Source: an uncultured bacterium
GTDB taxonomy: Bacteria; Patescibacteriota; Patescibacteriia; 2-12-FULL-60-25
Assembly: GCA_937949995.1 (NCBI GenBank)
Contig: CALFEO010000016.1
Location: 1-35,844, forward strand
DNA: 35,844 bases
Direction of reading: 5' to 3'
Below are positions 1-7,642 of this stretch, in pieces. How positions within the stretch are numbered: position 1 is the stretch's first letter; each line of letters opens with the position of its first letter. The notes under the pieces were generated by a model. It saw only the letters and a program-made list of their open reading frames with translations. It did not search any database and was not told the origin of the DNA. The position numbers were made by a program, and so were the translations under genes.

Positions 1-119
1 TATTTATAACTTTATTATTTGTTATTTAATTTATACAGCTCGCTTTATTATTTATAACTTTATTATTTGTTATTTAATTTATACAGCTCGCTTTATTATT
101 TATTATTTATTATTTATTA
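1..119. repeat. 48-bp tandem repeat (two copies) plus AT-rich 7-bp array
   Basis: Positions 1-48 and 49-96 are identical 48-bp units that contain ATACAGCTCGC. They run into a short TTATTTA array (97-119) that ends at the recJ stop codon. The left end is cut by the window, so more copies may lie outside. The array follows the 3' end of recJ on its transcribed side. No hairpin terminator is visible. Confidence 0.9.
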
Positions 120-120
120 G

Positions 121-1956
121 TTAATTATTAGTTGATGAATTGCGTGCGTCTATCAGTTTGCATTGGATTTCAGTGCGGCCGTTCCATTCGGATTTGCTGA
201 TTTCGTAGACAACGTCGACTTTGTTGCCGGGAGATAGGACTTCCTTAAGATCGGATTTGTAGAAGCCGATGAATTTTTGGCGCTTGCCGAATTGATCTTG
301 CAAAACGGCACGGAGGTGATTTTGTGAGGCGCCGACCAAGCCCGAATCCAAAACCGTGAGCGAATCCGTCATGAACAATGGCTTGGGGTTGGCTTCGCCG
401 AAAGGCTCGAATTTTTTGAGAACTTCCAAGAAATCCAAATTCAAATCCGCCAAATCAATTTGAGTTTCTATTTGCAGAATCGGTTTAAGCTCGCGTTCTT
501 TGAGTTTTTCAGCCGCATGCAGACGCAAAGCTTCGGCAAAAGCACGAACACTCTCGTCGGAATCGAGGCTAAAACCGCAAGCTTGCGCGTGCCCGCCAAA
601 ACGAGTCAGCAAACCGGAGCCGACCTCATGCAAAGCTTCGGTGATGTTGTAGCCCGGGATGGAACGGCCGGAACCGATCCAAACACCATCATGCTTGCCG
701 ACGAATACCGCGGGTTTACCGTATTTATCAGTGTATCGGCCGGCGGCCAGGCCAACAAGCGAGGGCGACCAGTTTTCGGACCAAGCGAAAATCAGCGAAT
801 ATTGATCTTGGGTTTTGGTGAAATGTTCGGCTTCTTTCATTAAAAATTCCGTTGCTTTTTGACGAGTTTTATTAACCGACTCGAGCTTGGCGGCCTTAAG
901 AGCCGAGCGTTCTCTATCTTTTTCGAGCAAGAGATCGACGGCCAGAAACGCGTGCTCCATACGTCCGGCCGCGTTTATACGCGGACCGATGACAAAACCA
1001 ACACTTTCCGAATCAAGATCGCCTTTACTCCAACCGGCGACTTCGACCAAAGCACGAAATCCGGGACGGCGCAGTTTATTTAATACTTTCAAGCCGTAGA
1101 CTTCGAGCGCGCGATTTTCGCCGACCAACGGCACAATGTCGGTTACCGTAGCTATGGAAACCAAATCCAACAGCCACTTTTCCCAACCCGGAGGGACGTT
1201 CAAGCCGCGCTTTTGCGCCTCAATCACCAAAGCATGAGAAACCTTCCAAGCAACTCCGACAGCCGCCAGGCTCTTAAACGGATATGGTTCGTGAGGCAGA
1301 CTGGGATGGATGCAGATGGCATCGGGTATTTTTTCGTTAAACTGATGATGATCGATGATGATGGTGTCAATGCCTTTTTCTTTCAAATTCGCAATTTCCG
1401 CAACATTGGCTATACCGCAATCAACCGTTATAAGCAGATGTGTACCGCGTTCGGCGATAAATCCGACCGTGGCTTGATTAAGCCCGTATCCCTCACGCTC
1501 CCGATGCGGAATATAAATATCCATGGATAAAGCCGAGTCGGTTAACGGAATTACGTTGAGAAATTTGGATGATTCGAACTCGTGAGCCGAACTTTCGACT
1601 TCTTGCATGGTAATCGATGAATTGCTTTCGTTTTTGGCGTCAGCCAGCATTTGAATGGTGGAAGCGAGCACAACCGAACCGGTTACACCGTCGGCATCAT
1701 AATCGCCATGAATAACAACATGTTCCGCACGATCGATCGCATCAAAGATACGGTTTACAGCCGTTTGCATTTGAGAAAACAAAAACGGATCGTGCACATC
1801 ACGCTCCCAATCGGGATTTAAAAATTGATCGATTTCGTCAGGCGTCGCCAGACCTCTCCGGCGCAGCATTCTTAAAGCTACGGGATGTAAATCACAAATT
1901 ACCTGATCGGAATCGCTATTTTTTGGAACATCAATAATTTGCCAGTGCTTCTGCAT
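121..1956 (-). CDS. recJ: Single-stranded-DNA-specific exonuclease RecJ
   Basis: A 611-residue DHH/DHHA1 phosphoesterase, a 5'-3' single-strand exonuclease of recombination and mismatch or base-excision repair. Motif I HGDYDADGVTGS is at residues 83-94, VDCG at about 178-181 and IDHH at 201-204. GPRINAAGRM lies near the middle, and the DHHA1 signature GGHAQACG is in the C-terminal half, followed by an OB-fold-like tail. Length is in the family range. Between motif I and the conserved YIPHREREGYGLN there is an extra Ser/Glu-rich stretch of about 38 residues (107-145) where most RecJ proteins have a few residues. The ATG start fits the family N-terminus; no clear Shine-Dalgarno precedes it. The next gene upstream on the same strand lies beyond 2.1 kb, so it is probably transcribed alone. 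Confidence 0.96.
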   Translation of the reverse strand: MQKHWQIIDVPKNSDSDQVICDLHPVALRMLRRRGLATPDEIDQFLNPDWERDVHDPFLFSQMQTAVNRIFDAIDRAEHVVIHGDYDADGVTGSVVLASTIQMLADAKNESNSSITMQEVESSAHEFESSKFLNVIPLTDSALSMDIYIPHREREGYGLNQATVGFIAERGTHLLITVDCGIANVAEIANLKEKGIDTIIIDHHQFNEKIPDAICIHPSLPHEPYPFKSLAAVGVAWKVSHALVIEAQKRGLNVPPGWEKWLLDLVSIATVTDIVPLVGENRALEVYGLKVLNKLRRPGFRALVEVAGWSKGDLDSESVGFVIGPRINAAGRMEHAFLAVDLLLEKDRERSALKAAKLESVNKTRQKATEFLMKEAEHFTKTQDQYSLIFAWSENWSPSLVGLAAGRYTDKYGKPAVFVGKHDGVWIGSGRSIPGYNITEALHEVGSGLLTRFGGHAQACGFSLDSDESVRAFAEALRLHAAEKLKERELKPILQIETQIDLADLNLDFLEVLKKFEPFGEANPKPLFMTDSLTVLDSGLVGASQNHLRAVLQDQFGKRQKFIGFYKSDLKEVLSPGNKVDVVYEISKSEWNGRTEIQCKLIDARNSSTNN

Positions 1957-2008
1957 AGCTGATTTACACTATCACGCCAACATAAATCGTGCATGGGGAC
2001 AACGATAG

Positions 2009-2045
2009 GTACCAGCCACGAGCTACCAGCTGCTAGCTACCAGCC
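2009..2045. repeat. AGCT-rich dispersed repeat (family F3)
   Basis: The stretch is built from overlapping words AGCTACCAGC and TGCTAGCTACCAGC. The same vocabulary recurs near 4.3, 7.6, 9.3, 16.1, 18.1, 34.5, 34.8 and 35.7 kb, always between genes. A fragment resembling the inner part of family F1 (GCGCCTAAGGAGCAGAAAT) follows at about 2070-2089. Confidence 0.7.
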
Positions 2046-2139
2046 AAACCAAATACAGTTCGTCATTTATGCGCCTAAGGAGCAGAAATAAAAAAATGGC
2101 GTCTGGCAGCTGAATGCTGGAAGCCGTTTTGAACGAATG

Positions 2140-2238
2140 TTAGAAGAAAGTTACCGGGGCGATTAGAGCGACCAGCATTAGAGCGATTACGATGGTGACA
2201 AAAGCTTTCCATAGCTTTTTCTTGGTTTTTTCTTTCAT
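2140..2238 (-). CDS. 32-residue single-pass membrane peptide
   Basis: An ATG-to-TAA reading frame encodes a 32-residue peptide. Its N-terminus is strongly basic (MKEKTKKKLWKAF) and is followed by one hydrophobic segment (about residues 14-32), ending ...APVTFF. This is the layout of a small N-in single-pass membrane protein. It sits in the gap between recJ and lepA on the same strand. No function can be assigned. The charge and hydrophobicity pattern and the clean start and stop favour a real gene, but length alone gives little statistical support. Confidence 0.5.
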   Translation of the reverse strand: MKEKTKKKLWKAFVTIVIALMLVALIAPVTFF

Positions 2239-2250
2239 AGTTTAGTTTAC

Positions 2251-2514
2251 ATTACGAATTACGAATCTGCGCGAATTACGAATTTACAGTACGAATTACG
2301 AATCTGCGCGAATTACGAATTTACTGTACGAATTATCACCGCCTTTGGCCACCGCTTACTGCGGGGTAAACGGGATCCCGCATACATTAAATATATTAAA
2401 TAATTGTTGCGGGACGAATCTGCGCGAATTACGAATTTGCGGTCAGGCTGTCATTTTATCCCATGGGATAAAATGTAAACCATTCGTAATTAGCGCAGAT
2501 TCGTAATTCGTACA
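2251..2514. repeat. GAATTACGAATCTGCG repeat cluster (family F6)
   Basis: At least two direct copies of a unit containing ACGAATTACGAATCTGCGCG occupy 2251-2335. Another copy lies at 2413-2441, and one in inverse orientation at 2482-2514 abuts the lepA stop codon. Together they form a large inverted arrangement around an AT-rich centre. No gene is seen here, so this and the small membrane peptide account for the 560-bp recJ-lepA gap. Confidence 0.75.
2452..2475. other. Perfect 24-bp palindrome centred on CCATGG
   Basis: The sequence reads identically on both strands for 24 bp (CATTTTATCC followed by its exact reverse complement). It lies about 40 bp downstream of the lepA stop codon, inside the F6 repeat cluster. 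There is no loop and no T tract, so it does not look like an intrinsic terminator. It could be a protein-binding site or the core of a repeat element. Confidence 0.6.
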
Positions 2515-2515
2515 G

Positions 2516-4327
2516 TTAGTTGCGGCGGAGGACTTTGATGAATGTTTCGGAGGGGATTTCGACACGGCCTTTACCCATGCTCATCATACGCTCTTTGCCT
2601 TTCTTTTGTTTCTTTAAGAGCTTATCTTTGCGGGTTCGGTCGCCGCCGTATAACTTGGCGAGAACATCTTTGCGGTAGGCGGAGAGGCGCTCGGAAGCGA
2701 TGATTTTTGCGCCGATGGCCGCTTGAATTTTAACAACAAACATCTGGCGGGGCAAGGTTTCTTTGAGCGTGTCGACAACGTAACGACCATGATGATAAGC
2801 CTCGGACTCGTGGATCAGCGTGGCAAGCGCCGGAACCAGATCTTCGGCAACCATTATGTCCAAACGGACGATTTTTGCGGGACGGTATTCCAAAAACTCA
2901 TAGCTCAATGAAGCATAGCCTGCCGTGGCGCTTTTTAATTTATCATGAAAATCAACGATGACGGATGAGAGGGGCATGTCGTAATGCAAAACTGCGCGAG
3001 TCTCCTCGAAGTATTCGGTGTTTTTGTAAACACCGCGACGATCGGAAACGAGCGACATGATAGCTCCGAGATAATCGGTCGGCGTGACGATGTCGACGGT
3101 GACCCACGGTTCGCGAGCTTCTTTGAGGCGCGAGGAATCGGGAAATTCCAGAGGAGATTTGATGACCTTTTCATCGTTACTGGTAAGTGTGACCTCGTAG
3201 GCCACGGATGGCGTGGTGGTGATTATCTCCATGTCATGCTCACGCTCGAGACGTTCTTTAATGATCTCCAAGTGCAAAATACCCAAAAATCCACAACGAA
3301 AACCAAAGCCCAGAGCCGTGGAATGCTCGGGATCAAATTGCAGGGAAGCATCGGAGAGTTTGAGTTTAAGCAAAGCTTCGCGCAAACGCTCGTATTCATT
3401 GCCTTCAGATGGAAAGATGCCGGCATAAACCATGGGGCGTACTTCTTTGTAACCGGGTAATGGCTTAATGTTTTTATTTTGACTCTCGGCGCCGGATATT
3501 ACCGTATCACCTACACGCACAGCCTCAATATCTTTTAATCCGGTGACAACATAACCTATCTCTCCGGTTTTTAATTCTTCTTGAGGATTGTAGGCGGGTT
3601 TTAATGAGCCGACTTCCAAGGCTTCGCCGGTGTGTCCGGTGGCCATAAAATGAACATTTTCATTTTTGGCGATTGCACCGTCAACGACGCGTACATAAGC
3701 TACGACTCCCTTGTATTCATCGTATTTGGAATCAAAGATTATGGCACGAAAAGGGTCGGCCTCTTTGCCTTTGGGAGGCGCGACTTCGGTAACAACTCTT
3801 TCCAAAATTTCTTGCACACCGACTCCGGTTTTAGCGGATACGGCCAAAATATCCTCGCGTTTGCATCCTATGAGTTTGATGAGCTCTTCGGCACGGCGCT
3901 CGACTTCGGAGTTGGGAAGATCGGTTTTGTTGAGTACGGGGATAATGGCCAGATCTTGTTCGATGGCGAGGTAGAGGTTGGCGATGGTTTGCGCTTGAAC
4001 TCCTTGTGTGGAATCGACGAGCAGGATAGCGCCTTCGACGGCCGCGAGTGAGCGGGAGACTTCGTAAGTAAAATCAACGTGCCCCGGAGTATCAATGAGA
4101 TTAAGTTGGTATTCTTGGCCATCTTTGGCTTTGTAAGACATGCGTGCCGGCTGCAGTTTGATGGTAATACCGCGCTCGCGCTCCAGATCCATGGTATCCA
4201 ATAATTGCTCTTTCATCTTGCGCTTTTCAACCGTGCCGGTGATTTCCAAAAGACGATCCGCAAGAGTGGATTTACCGTGGTCGATATGGGCAATGATGCA
4301 GAAGTTTCGGATCTGATTTTGATTCAT
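2516..4327 (-). CDS. lepA: Elongation factor 4 (LepA), ribosome back-translocation GTPase
   Basis: A 603-residue translational GTPase, the usual length for LepA/EF4. G1 AHIDHGKST is at residues 13-21, G2 RERGITI at about 50-56, G3 DTPGH at 79-83, G4 NKTD at 133-136, and G5 SAKTG follows. EF-G-like domains III and V come next, then the LepA-specific C-terminal region with GGDRTRKDKLLKKQKKGK and a basic tail. The protein binds ribosomes and remodels stalled or mistranslocated complexes. The start matches the family (MNQNQIRNFCIIAHID). A TATAGT hexamer lies immediately upstream, too close to the ATG to be a normal -10 for this start. The flanking gaps consist of repeats. Confidence 0.98.
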   Translation of the reverse strand: MNQNQIRNFCIIAHIDHGKSTLADRLLEITGTVEKRKMKEQLLDTMDLERERGITIKLQPARMSYKAKDGQEYQLNLIDTPGHVDFTYEVSRSLAAVEGAILLVDSTQGVQAQTIANLYLAIEQDLAIIPVLNKTDLPNSEVERRAEELIKLIGCKREDILAVSAKTGVGVQEILERVVTEVAPPKGKEADPFRAIIFDSKYDEYKGVVAYVRVVDGAIAKNENVHFMATGHTGEALEVGSLKPAYNPQEELKTGEIGYVVTGLKDIEAVRVGDTVISGAESQNKNIKPLPGYKEVRPMVYAGIFPSEGNEYERLREALLKLKLSDASLQFDPEHSTALGFGFRCGFLGILHLEIIKERLEREHDMEIITTTPSVAYEVTLTSNDEKVIKSPLEFPDSSRLKEAREPWVTVDIVTPTDYLGAIMSLVSDRRGVYKNTEYFEETRAVLHYDMPLSSVIVDFHDKLKSATAGYASLSYEFLEYRPAKIVRLDIMVAEDLVPALATLIHESEAYHHGRYVVDTLKETLPRQMFVVKIQAAIGAKIIASERLSAYRKDVLAKLYGGDRTRKDKLLKKQKKGKERMMSMGKGRVEIPSETFIKVLRRN

Positions 4328-4330
4328 AAC

Positions 4331-4413
4331 TATAGCTTCTAGCTAACAGCTACCAGTTTCCAGATACCAGCTTCTGACGGCTAGGGGCTAGAGGCTAGAG
4401 GCTAGAGGCTGAA
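4331..4413. repeat. AGCT-rich dispersed repeat (family F3)
   Basis: Contains AGCTACCAG, CCAGCTTCTGACGGC and a short GGCTAGA tandem (about 4389-4409). It lies between lepA and the terminator of the FecR-like gene. Confidence 0.65.
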
Positions 4414-4467
4414 AGCTTGCAGTTGATGGGGGGAGATTACCTTGTTTAAGCTGAAAAATCAAGGACA

Positions 4468-4494
4468 AAGAAAACCGGTCACTGCTGTGACCGG
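4468..4494 (-). terminator. Intrinsic terminator of the FecR-domain gene
   Basis: On the minus strand an 8-bp stem CCGGTCAC/GTGACCGG with a 4-nt loop (4494-4475) is followed by TTTTCTTTG. It lies a few bases downstream of the 4503 stop codon, so it ends the FecR-like transcript before lepA. Confidence 0.85.
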
Positions 4495-4502
4495 GTGGTT
4501 GC

Positions 4503-5615
4503 TTATTTGATCGTCGGACCATCGGCCGAGGGTGACTCTGTTGTTGTCATTTCGAGCAACATGATTTCGCGGAGAGGGATTTGGAAGCGAATCGGTTCCA
4601 TTAGGGTTTCGCGTAAAATCACCTCGTTTTGCAATAACTCGGGGCGAATTAAGATTTGGCGGTCACGAATCAGCTCTAGGCGCTCCAATTGCTCCGGAGA
4701 CAAGCGATCGCGCAAAGTTTGACCGATATTGATGGGCGCGCTCCATTTGAAAGTTTGCTCCGGTTTTTTAAGAGTGTCCAAATCAAGTGCTTTTAAGCCA
4801 AAGCGATAATACACATCTTTTTTATCAGCATCCGGTACTTTAATAAGTTTGGGCAATAGAGTTTTGCGAACCGTTTCAACATTGGTTATTTCGGCGGGTT
4901 TTACTCTGATGGCATTACCGGCCGAGACAGTAACGGCTTGTTCAGCGGCTCTTGCCAAACTCGACAGCACTTGACGTGAAGTAACTTGAACTTGACTGTC
5001 CGCAACGGTGACATTAATAGCACCGTTTTCTACAGAGACTCCAAAAGCGGTTCCTCTGACAGTGGCGACCACATTATTGCTTTCGACCCCGAATCCTTCG
5101 CCCGTGCCCAATACCTTTTCGAGACGTGTCCAAATTTTACCGGCTTCGAGTAAGATCCAAGTGGAAAACGCGCCATCATCCTGCCCGGTTCCGGGCATGA
5201 TTGTCAGTTTCGTTCCTTGGGGCAAAATAGACAAACCGACTTCGGGATACAAAAGTTGAGCTTCGCCGGTTTGTACATAAACCTCATCTCCGGCATACAA
5301 TTCCATTTGATGCACACCATCGGTTTGCTCTTTACCGCGGGTAACGGTGACGCTTGAGCCTTGAGTTAACAAAAGAATGGCCAAAATATCGGGATCGCCG
5401 ACTTCGACCTGTTGCTTGGGCTTGACTTGATTATCCGTATTTTGATTTTGATTAACGATTTGATTGCCATTATCCGCAGGAATGACTACGGATGTTTTAG
5501 GATCGCTTTTACCGCAACCGGCGCCAAAAAGTACCAGAATTGCAACAAAAAACATGGCCGAACCCCTTAGACGCGAGATGCGGGATGCGGAACAAAAGAC
5601 GTTATTTACATTCAT
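4503..5615 (-). CDS. FecR-domain lipoprotein, surface or periplasmic
   Basis: A 370-residue protein. The N-terminus has three Arg residues, a hydrophobic run and LFGAGC, a weak lipobox-like site near residue 34. A Gln/Asn-rich linker leads to a FecR-type beta domain (about residues 75-215) with MELYAGDEVYVQTG, then VVATVRGTAFGV. The C-terminal part is Leu/Arg-rich and helical. FecR domains in Gram-negatives relay signals to ECF sigma factors, but no sigma factor or TonB receptor is nearby, so a wall or surface role is as likely. The 5615 start lies 8 nt after TATAAT and has no Shine-Dalgarno. An alternative ATG at 5555 has an AAGGGG site 7 nt upstream but would remove the basic n-region. It is monocistronic, with its own promoter and terminator. 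Confidence 0.8.
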   Translation of the reverse strand: MNVNNVFCSASRISRLRGSAMFFVAILVLFGAGCGKSDPKTSVVIPADNGNQIVNQNQNTDNQVKPKQQVEVGDPDILAILLLTQGSSVTVTRGKEQTDGVHQMELYAGDEVYVQTGEAQLLYPEVGLSILPQGTKLTIMPGTGQDDGAFSTWILLEAGKIWTRLEKVLGTGEGFGVESNNVVATVRGTAFGVSVENGAINVTVADSQVQVTSRQVLSSLARAAEQAVTVSAGNAIRVKPAEITNVETVRKTLLPKLIKVPDADKKDVYYRFGLKALDLDTLKKPEQTFKWSAPINIGQTLRDRLSPEQLERLELIRDRQILIRPELLQNEVILRETLMEPIRFQIPLREIMLLEMTTTESPSADGPTIK

Positions 5616-5623
5616 ATATAGTT

Positions 5624-5652
5624 ATTATAACTAAATTACAGAGTTGACACAA
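5624..5652 (-). promoter_or_regulatory. Promoter of the FecR-domain gene (leaderless type)
   Basis: On the minus strand TATAAT (5629-5624) lies 17 bp from TTGTGT (5652-5647), and 8 nt separate it from the ATG. Its -35 overlaps the -35 of the divergent promoter for the 5.8-kb gene. Confidence 0.6.
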
Positions 5653-5672
5653 ACGCGATTTAGTGCTTAGGT
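5644..5672 (+). promoter_or_regulatory. Candidate promoter of the cold-shock-like gene
   Basis: A perfect TTGACA (5644-5649) has a 17-bp spacer ending in TGC before TTAGGT (5667-5672). The -10 is poor, but the TGC extension resembles other promoters in this window. It is divergent from and overlaps the FecR-gene promoter. Confidence 0.45.
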
Positions 5673-5680
5673 ATGGCTAA

Positions 5681-5707
5681 TTTCACACCAATGACGGAGG
5701 TGTGAAA
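5681..5707 (+). promoter_or_regulatory. 5'-UTR hairpin that covers a GGAGG site
   Basis: A perfect 9-bp inverted repeat TTTCACACC / GGTGTGAAA has a 9-nt loop. Its right half contains part of CGGAGGTG, a Shine-Dalgarno-like sequence. The hairpin lies in the leader of the cold-shock-like gene and could mask ribosome binding or stabilise the mRNA. Cold-shock genes are often controlled through leader structure, but any such role here is inference. Confidence 0.45.
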
Positions 5708-5768
5708 CGGTAGTGTGCATCTTGCTTTGCCGCTACCCTGCTTTCCGTCGCTGTTGGAGAATTGTACC

Positions 5769-7319
5769 GTGACAAACCAAACTTCTTCTGCTGCTGCTGT
5801 CAACGCTCTTGTGATGAAACCTCGTTTTTGCGGTAAAGTCCGCTCGGTTCCGGATCACTACGGCTTCATTGCCGAAGTGACCGAACTCGACGGCGAACCG
5901 CGCCAAACCAATGGAGATGTCTACATCCACCAGGATGATTGTGATGTCGAGCTTTCGGTTGGGCTAATGCTCGAGTTTGAGCTGGTCCCCGATCCCAAGA
6001 GGCAAGGTACCTACCGTGCCAAGGATGCCAAATGCATCCCCGCACCACTCGCTCTTGCCGAGAACGTGAAGCAATTGCCTATACTGGTACGTCGTCAGAT
6101 GTACCATCACACGGCCAAACAAGTGCCGGCCGAAGAAATCCGTAAGGCTGTGGCTAATAAGCCGTTTGAGGCTGTGGTTGGAGAGGTGACCGATACTCTT
6201 GTGGATTTGGAAACCCCGGCCGAAGTCAATCAGTTGTTGCTCAAGTTCTTGTACGAGGCATACCCCGGGCTTATGAGCGTGGGCATCAACTATAGCTACC
6301 AAACCGCAGGCTCTGCCGAAGAACGCAATCTGATCGAAGAATCGATCAAGATGCAAAACGAGCTGGGCATGGGGTCGCAGGCGGCTGTGCTCATGGTGGA
6401 ATACGAAATGTATGTCTCTGCGTGCAGCATATTGCGAGAGTTTCTGCGGGACGGCTTTCTAACGCCGCCCACACAGTGCTCGACCAAGATGCTCGGAGCC
6501 ATGATGGGCGATGTGAGCCGCGAGTCTATACGCAAAGAAGGCTCGGAGATTGAGGATGTGAATGCGTTTGCCGGCTCATTTGTGGCGAGCGTAAACTTCA
6601 TGAGGCAAAACCAGCTCATGCGGCCCGGATGCATCCTTCCCATGAGCAATATCGTGGATCTGTTGGTTGCCGCACCGGTGTGGTACATCGAGGCCAAAGA
6701 TGATTTGCCCGATACGTGGGAATTGGCGGATCCGGTGCCTGATGCGGCCGTCAAGTATTTTTCCAGCCAAATCAAGACGCAGAGGTGGGCCGACCTGTAT
6801 CAGATGTTCAACCGACGCACCAGGCGCCTATCCCGCTACCGTGGCGACATCATCCCCCCGCACATCTTGCGTGCACTGGCCGAAGCACGAAAGCATTTCG
6901 ATTTCGTTGTCATTGCCACGCCCTATCACGATGTGGCCGGTCGCGAATGGCAAGACCCGAATTGGCATCGGTTGATCGACCCTTACTTGATTGGCTTCAA
7001 AGAGGGTCTGCCCTATATGTTTTACCTTGGGCGTTGGTCGGATTCGGGCATCTTCCCGCTCATGGCTGACATGGTGGCAGATACCATGGCTTACATCCGC
7101 AACAACCTGCACAATTTGCTGCACTTTGGCAACGAACCATACTGGCATCTCAACGACCAAAGATTGCAAAATCCCGGTAGTTCCAATTGCTATAACGCAA
7201 GATCATACTTGCCGGCGCTGGCCAGGGATATGCTCAAGGCCTTTGAGACGGGTATCCTATTCAACTGGATCCGCGGTCAAGCCGAGCTACAGGCTGAGCC
7301 CCGGATCAAAGCCAGCTAG
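5769..7319 (+). CDS. Unrecognised protein with an N-terminal cold-shock/OB-like domain
   Basis: A 516-residue protein from the GTG at 5769, which has GGAG 9 nt upstream. A longer GTG start at 5715 is possible. Residues about 20-90 resemble a cold-shock domain: GKVRSVPDHYGFIAEV corresponds to the RNP1 strand and GDVYIHQDD to the RNP2 strand, followed by YRAKDAKCI. The remaining roughly 420 residues match nothing I recognise. They include conserved-looking stretches such as FDFVVIATPYHDVAGREW and PYMFYLGRWSDSGIFPL, with no transmembrane segment. A cytoplasmic nucleic-acid-binding protein is plausible from the N-terminus; the large domain could be enzymatic. The gene is richer in G/C-ending codons than its neighbours and is alone on the plus strand. 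It has its own promoter, leader hairpin and terminator, so it looks strongly and independently expressed. Confidence 0.75.
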   Translation: MTNQTSSAAAVNALVMKPRFCGKVRSVPDHYGFIAEVTELDGEPRQTNGDVYIHQDDCDVELSVGLMLEFELVPDPKRQGTYRAKDAKCIPAPLALAENVKQLPILVRRQMYHHTAKQVPAEEIRKAVANKPFEAVVGEVTDTLVDLETPAEVNQLLLKFLYEAYPGLMSVGINYSYQTAGSAEERNLIEESIKMQNELGMGSQAAVLMVEYEMYVSACSILREFLRDGFLTPPTQCSTKMLGAMMGDVSRESIRKEGSEIEDVNAFAGSFVASVNFMRQNQLMRPGCILPMSNIVDLLVAAPVWYIEAKDDLPDTWELADPVPDAAVKYFSSQIKTQRWADLYQMFNRRTRRLSRYRGDIIPPHILRALAEARKHFDFVVIATPYHDVAGREWQDPNWHRLIDPYLIGFKEGLPYMFYLGRWSDSGIFPLMADMVADTMAYIRNNLHNLLHFGNEPYWHLNDQRLQNPGSSNCYNARSYLPALARDMLKAFETGILFNWIRGQAELQAEPRIKAS

Positions 7320-7327
7320 AAAAACTT

Positions 7328-7361
7328 CCCGCCCTTCGATACTACAGAGGGCGGGTTTTTT
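7328..7361 (+). terminator. Intrinsic terminator of the cold-shock-like gene
   Basis: An 8-bp stem CCCGCCCT/AGGGCGGG (7328-7335, 7348-7355) is followed by six T. It starts 9 bp after the stop codon. Confidence 0.92.
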
Positions 7362-7466
7362 AATTTATTTCGAACCAGGCTTTGCAGGATATTGAATATA
7401 ATAAATAATCCTGTTGTAAATCACGCGAGAAATCTCCGCTTATCAACCTACGGTCAGTAAACCTTC

Positions 7467-7588
7467 TTTGTCATTTCGAACGCACGTGAGAAATCTCCGC
7501 TTATCAACCTAATGTTGGTAATAACAGTGGAGATTTCTCCCCTCGGCCTGAGCTCGGGGCGAAGGCACATCCGATTCGAAATGACAAA
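7467..7588. repeat. Complete palindromic element F1 (about 122 bp)
   Basis: The ends are exact inverted repeats TTTGTCATTTCGAA / TTCGAAATGACAAA. Inside lie GTGAGAAATCTCC and its reverse complement GGAGATTTCTC. A partial copy (GAGAAATCTCCGCTTATCAACC) sits just upstream at about 7427-7448. No coding sequence is visible, so the element resembles a MITE or REP-type sequence. With the F3 stretch at 7601-7639 it fills most of the 320-bp gap to murJ. Confidence 0.85.
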
Positions 7589-7600
7589 CCTTGGTTGGTT

Positions 7601-7639
7601 TGGCTGGTGGCTAGTAGCTAGTGGCTAGTAGCTAGTGGC
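7601..7639. repeat. AGCT/GGCTAGTAGCTAGT repeat (family F3)
   Basis: The unit GTGGCTAGTAGCTA is repeated in tandem just before the murJ stop codon. It belongs to the same vocabulary as the other F3 stretches. Confidence 0.65.
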
Positions 7640-7642
7640 TGT

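Noticed and set aside
2452..2475. Rho-independent terminator for lepA
   Set aside because: The palindrome has no loop and no following T tract, so it does not meet the usual pattern.
2984..3460. Open frame of 158 codons on the plus strand inside lepA
   Set aside because: It lies wholly antisense to a clear lepA with all GTPase motifs; no domain or start signal is visible. It is a shadow frame.
7467..7588. Insertion sequence
   Set aside because: There are inverted ends but no room for a transposase; it fits a non-autonomous repeat better.
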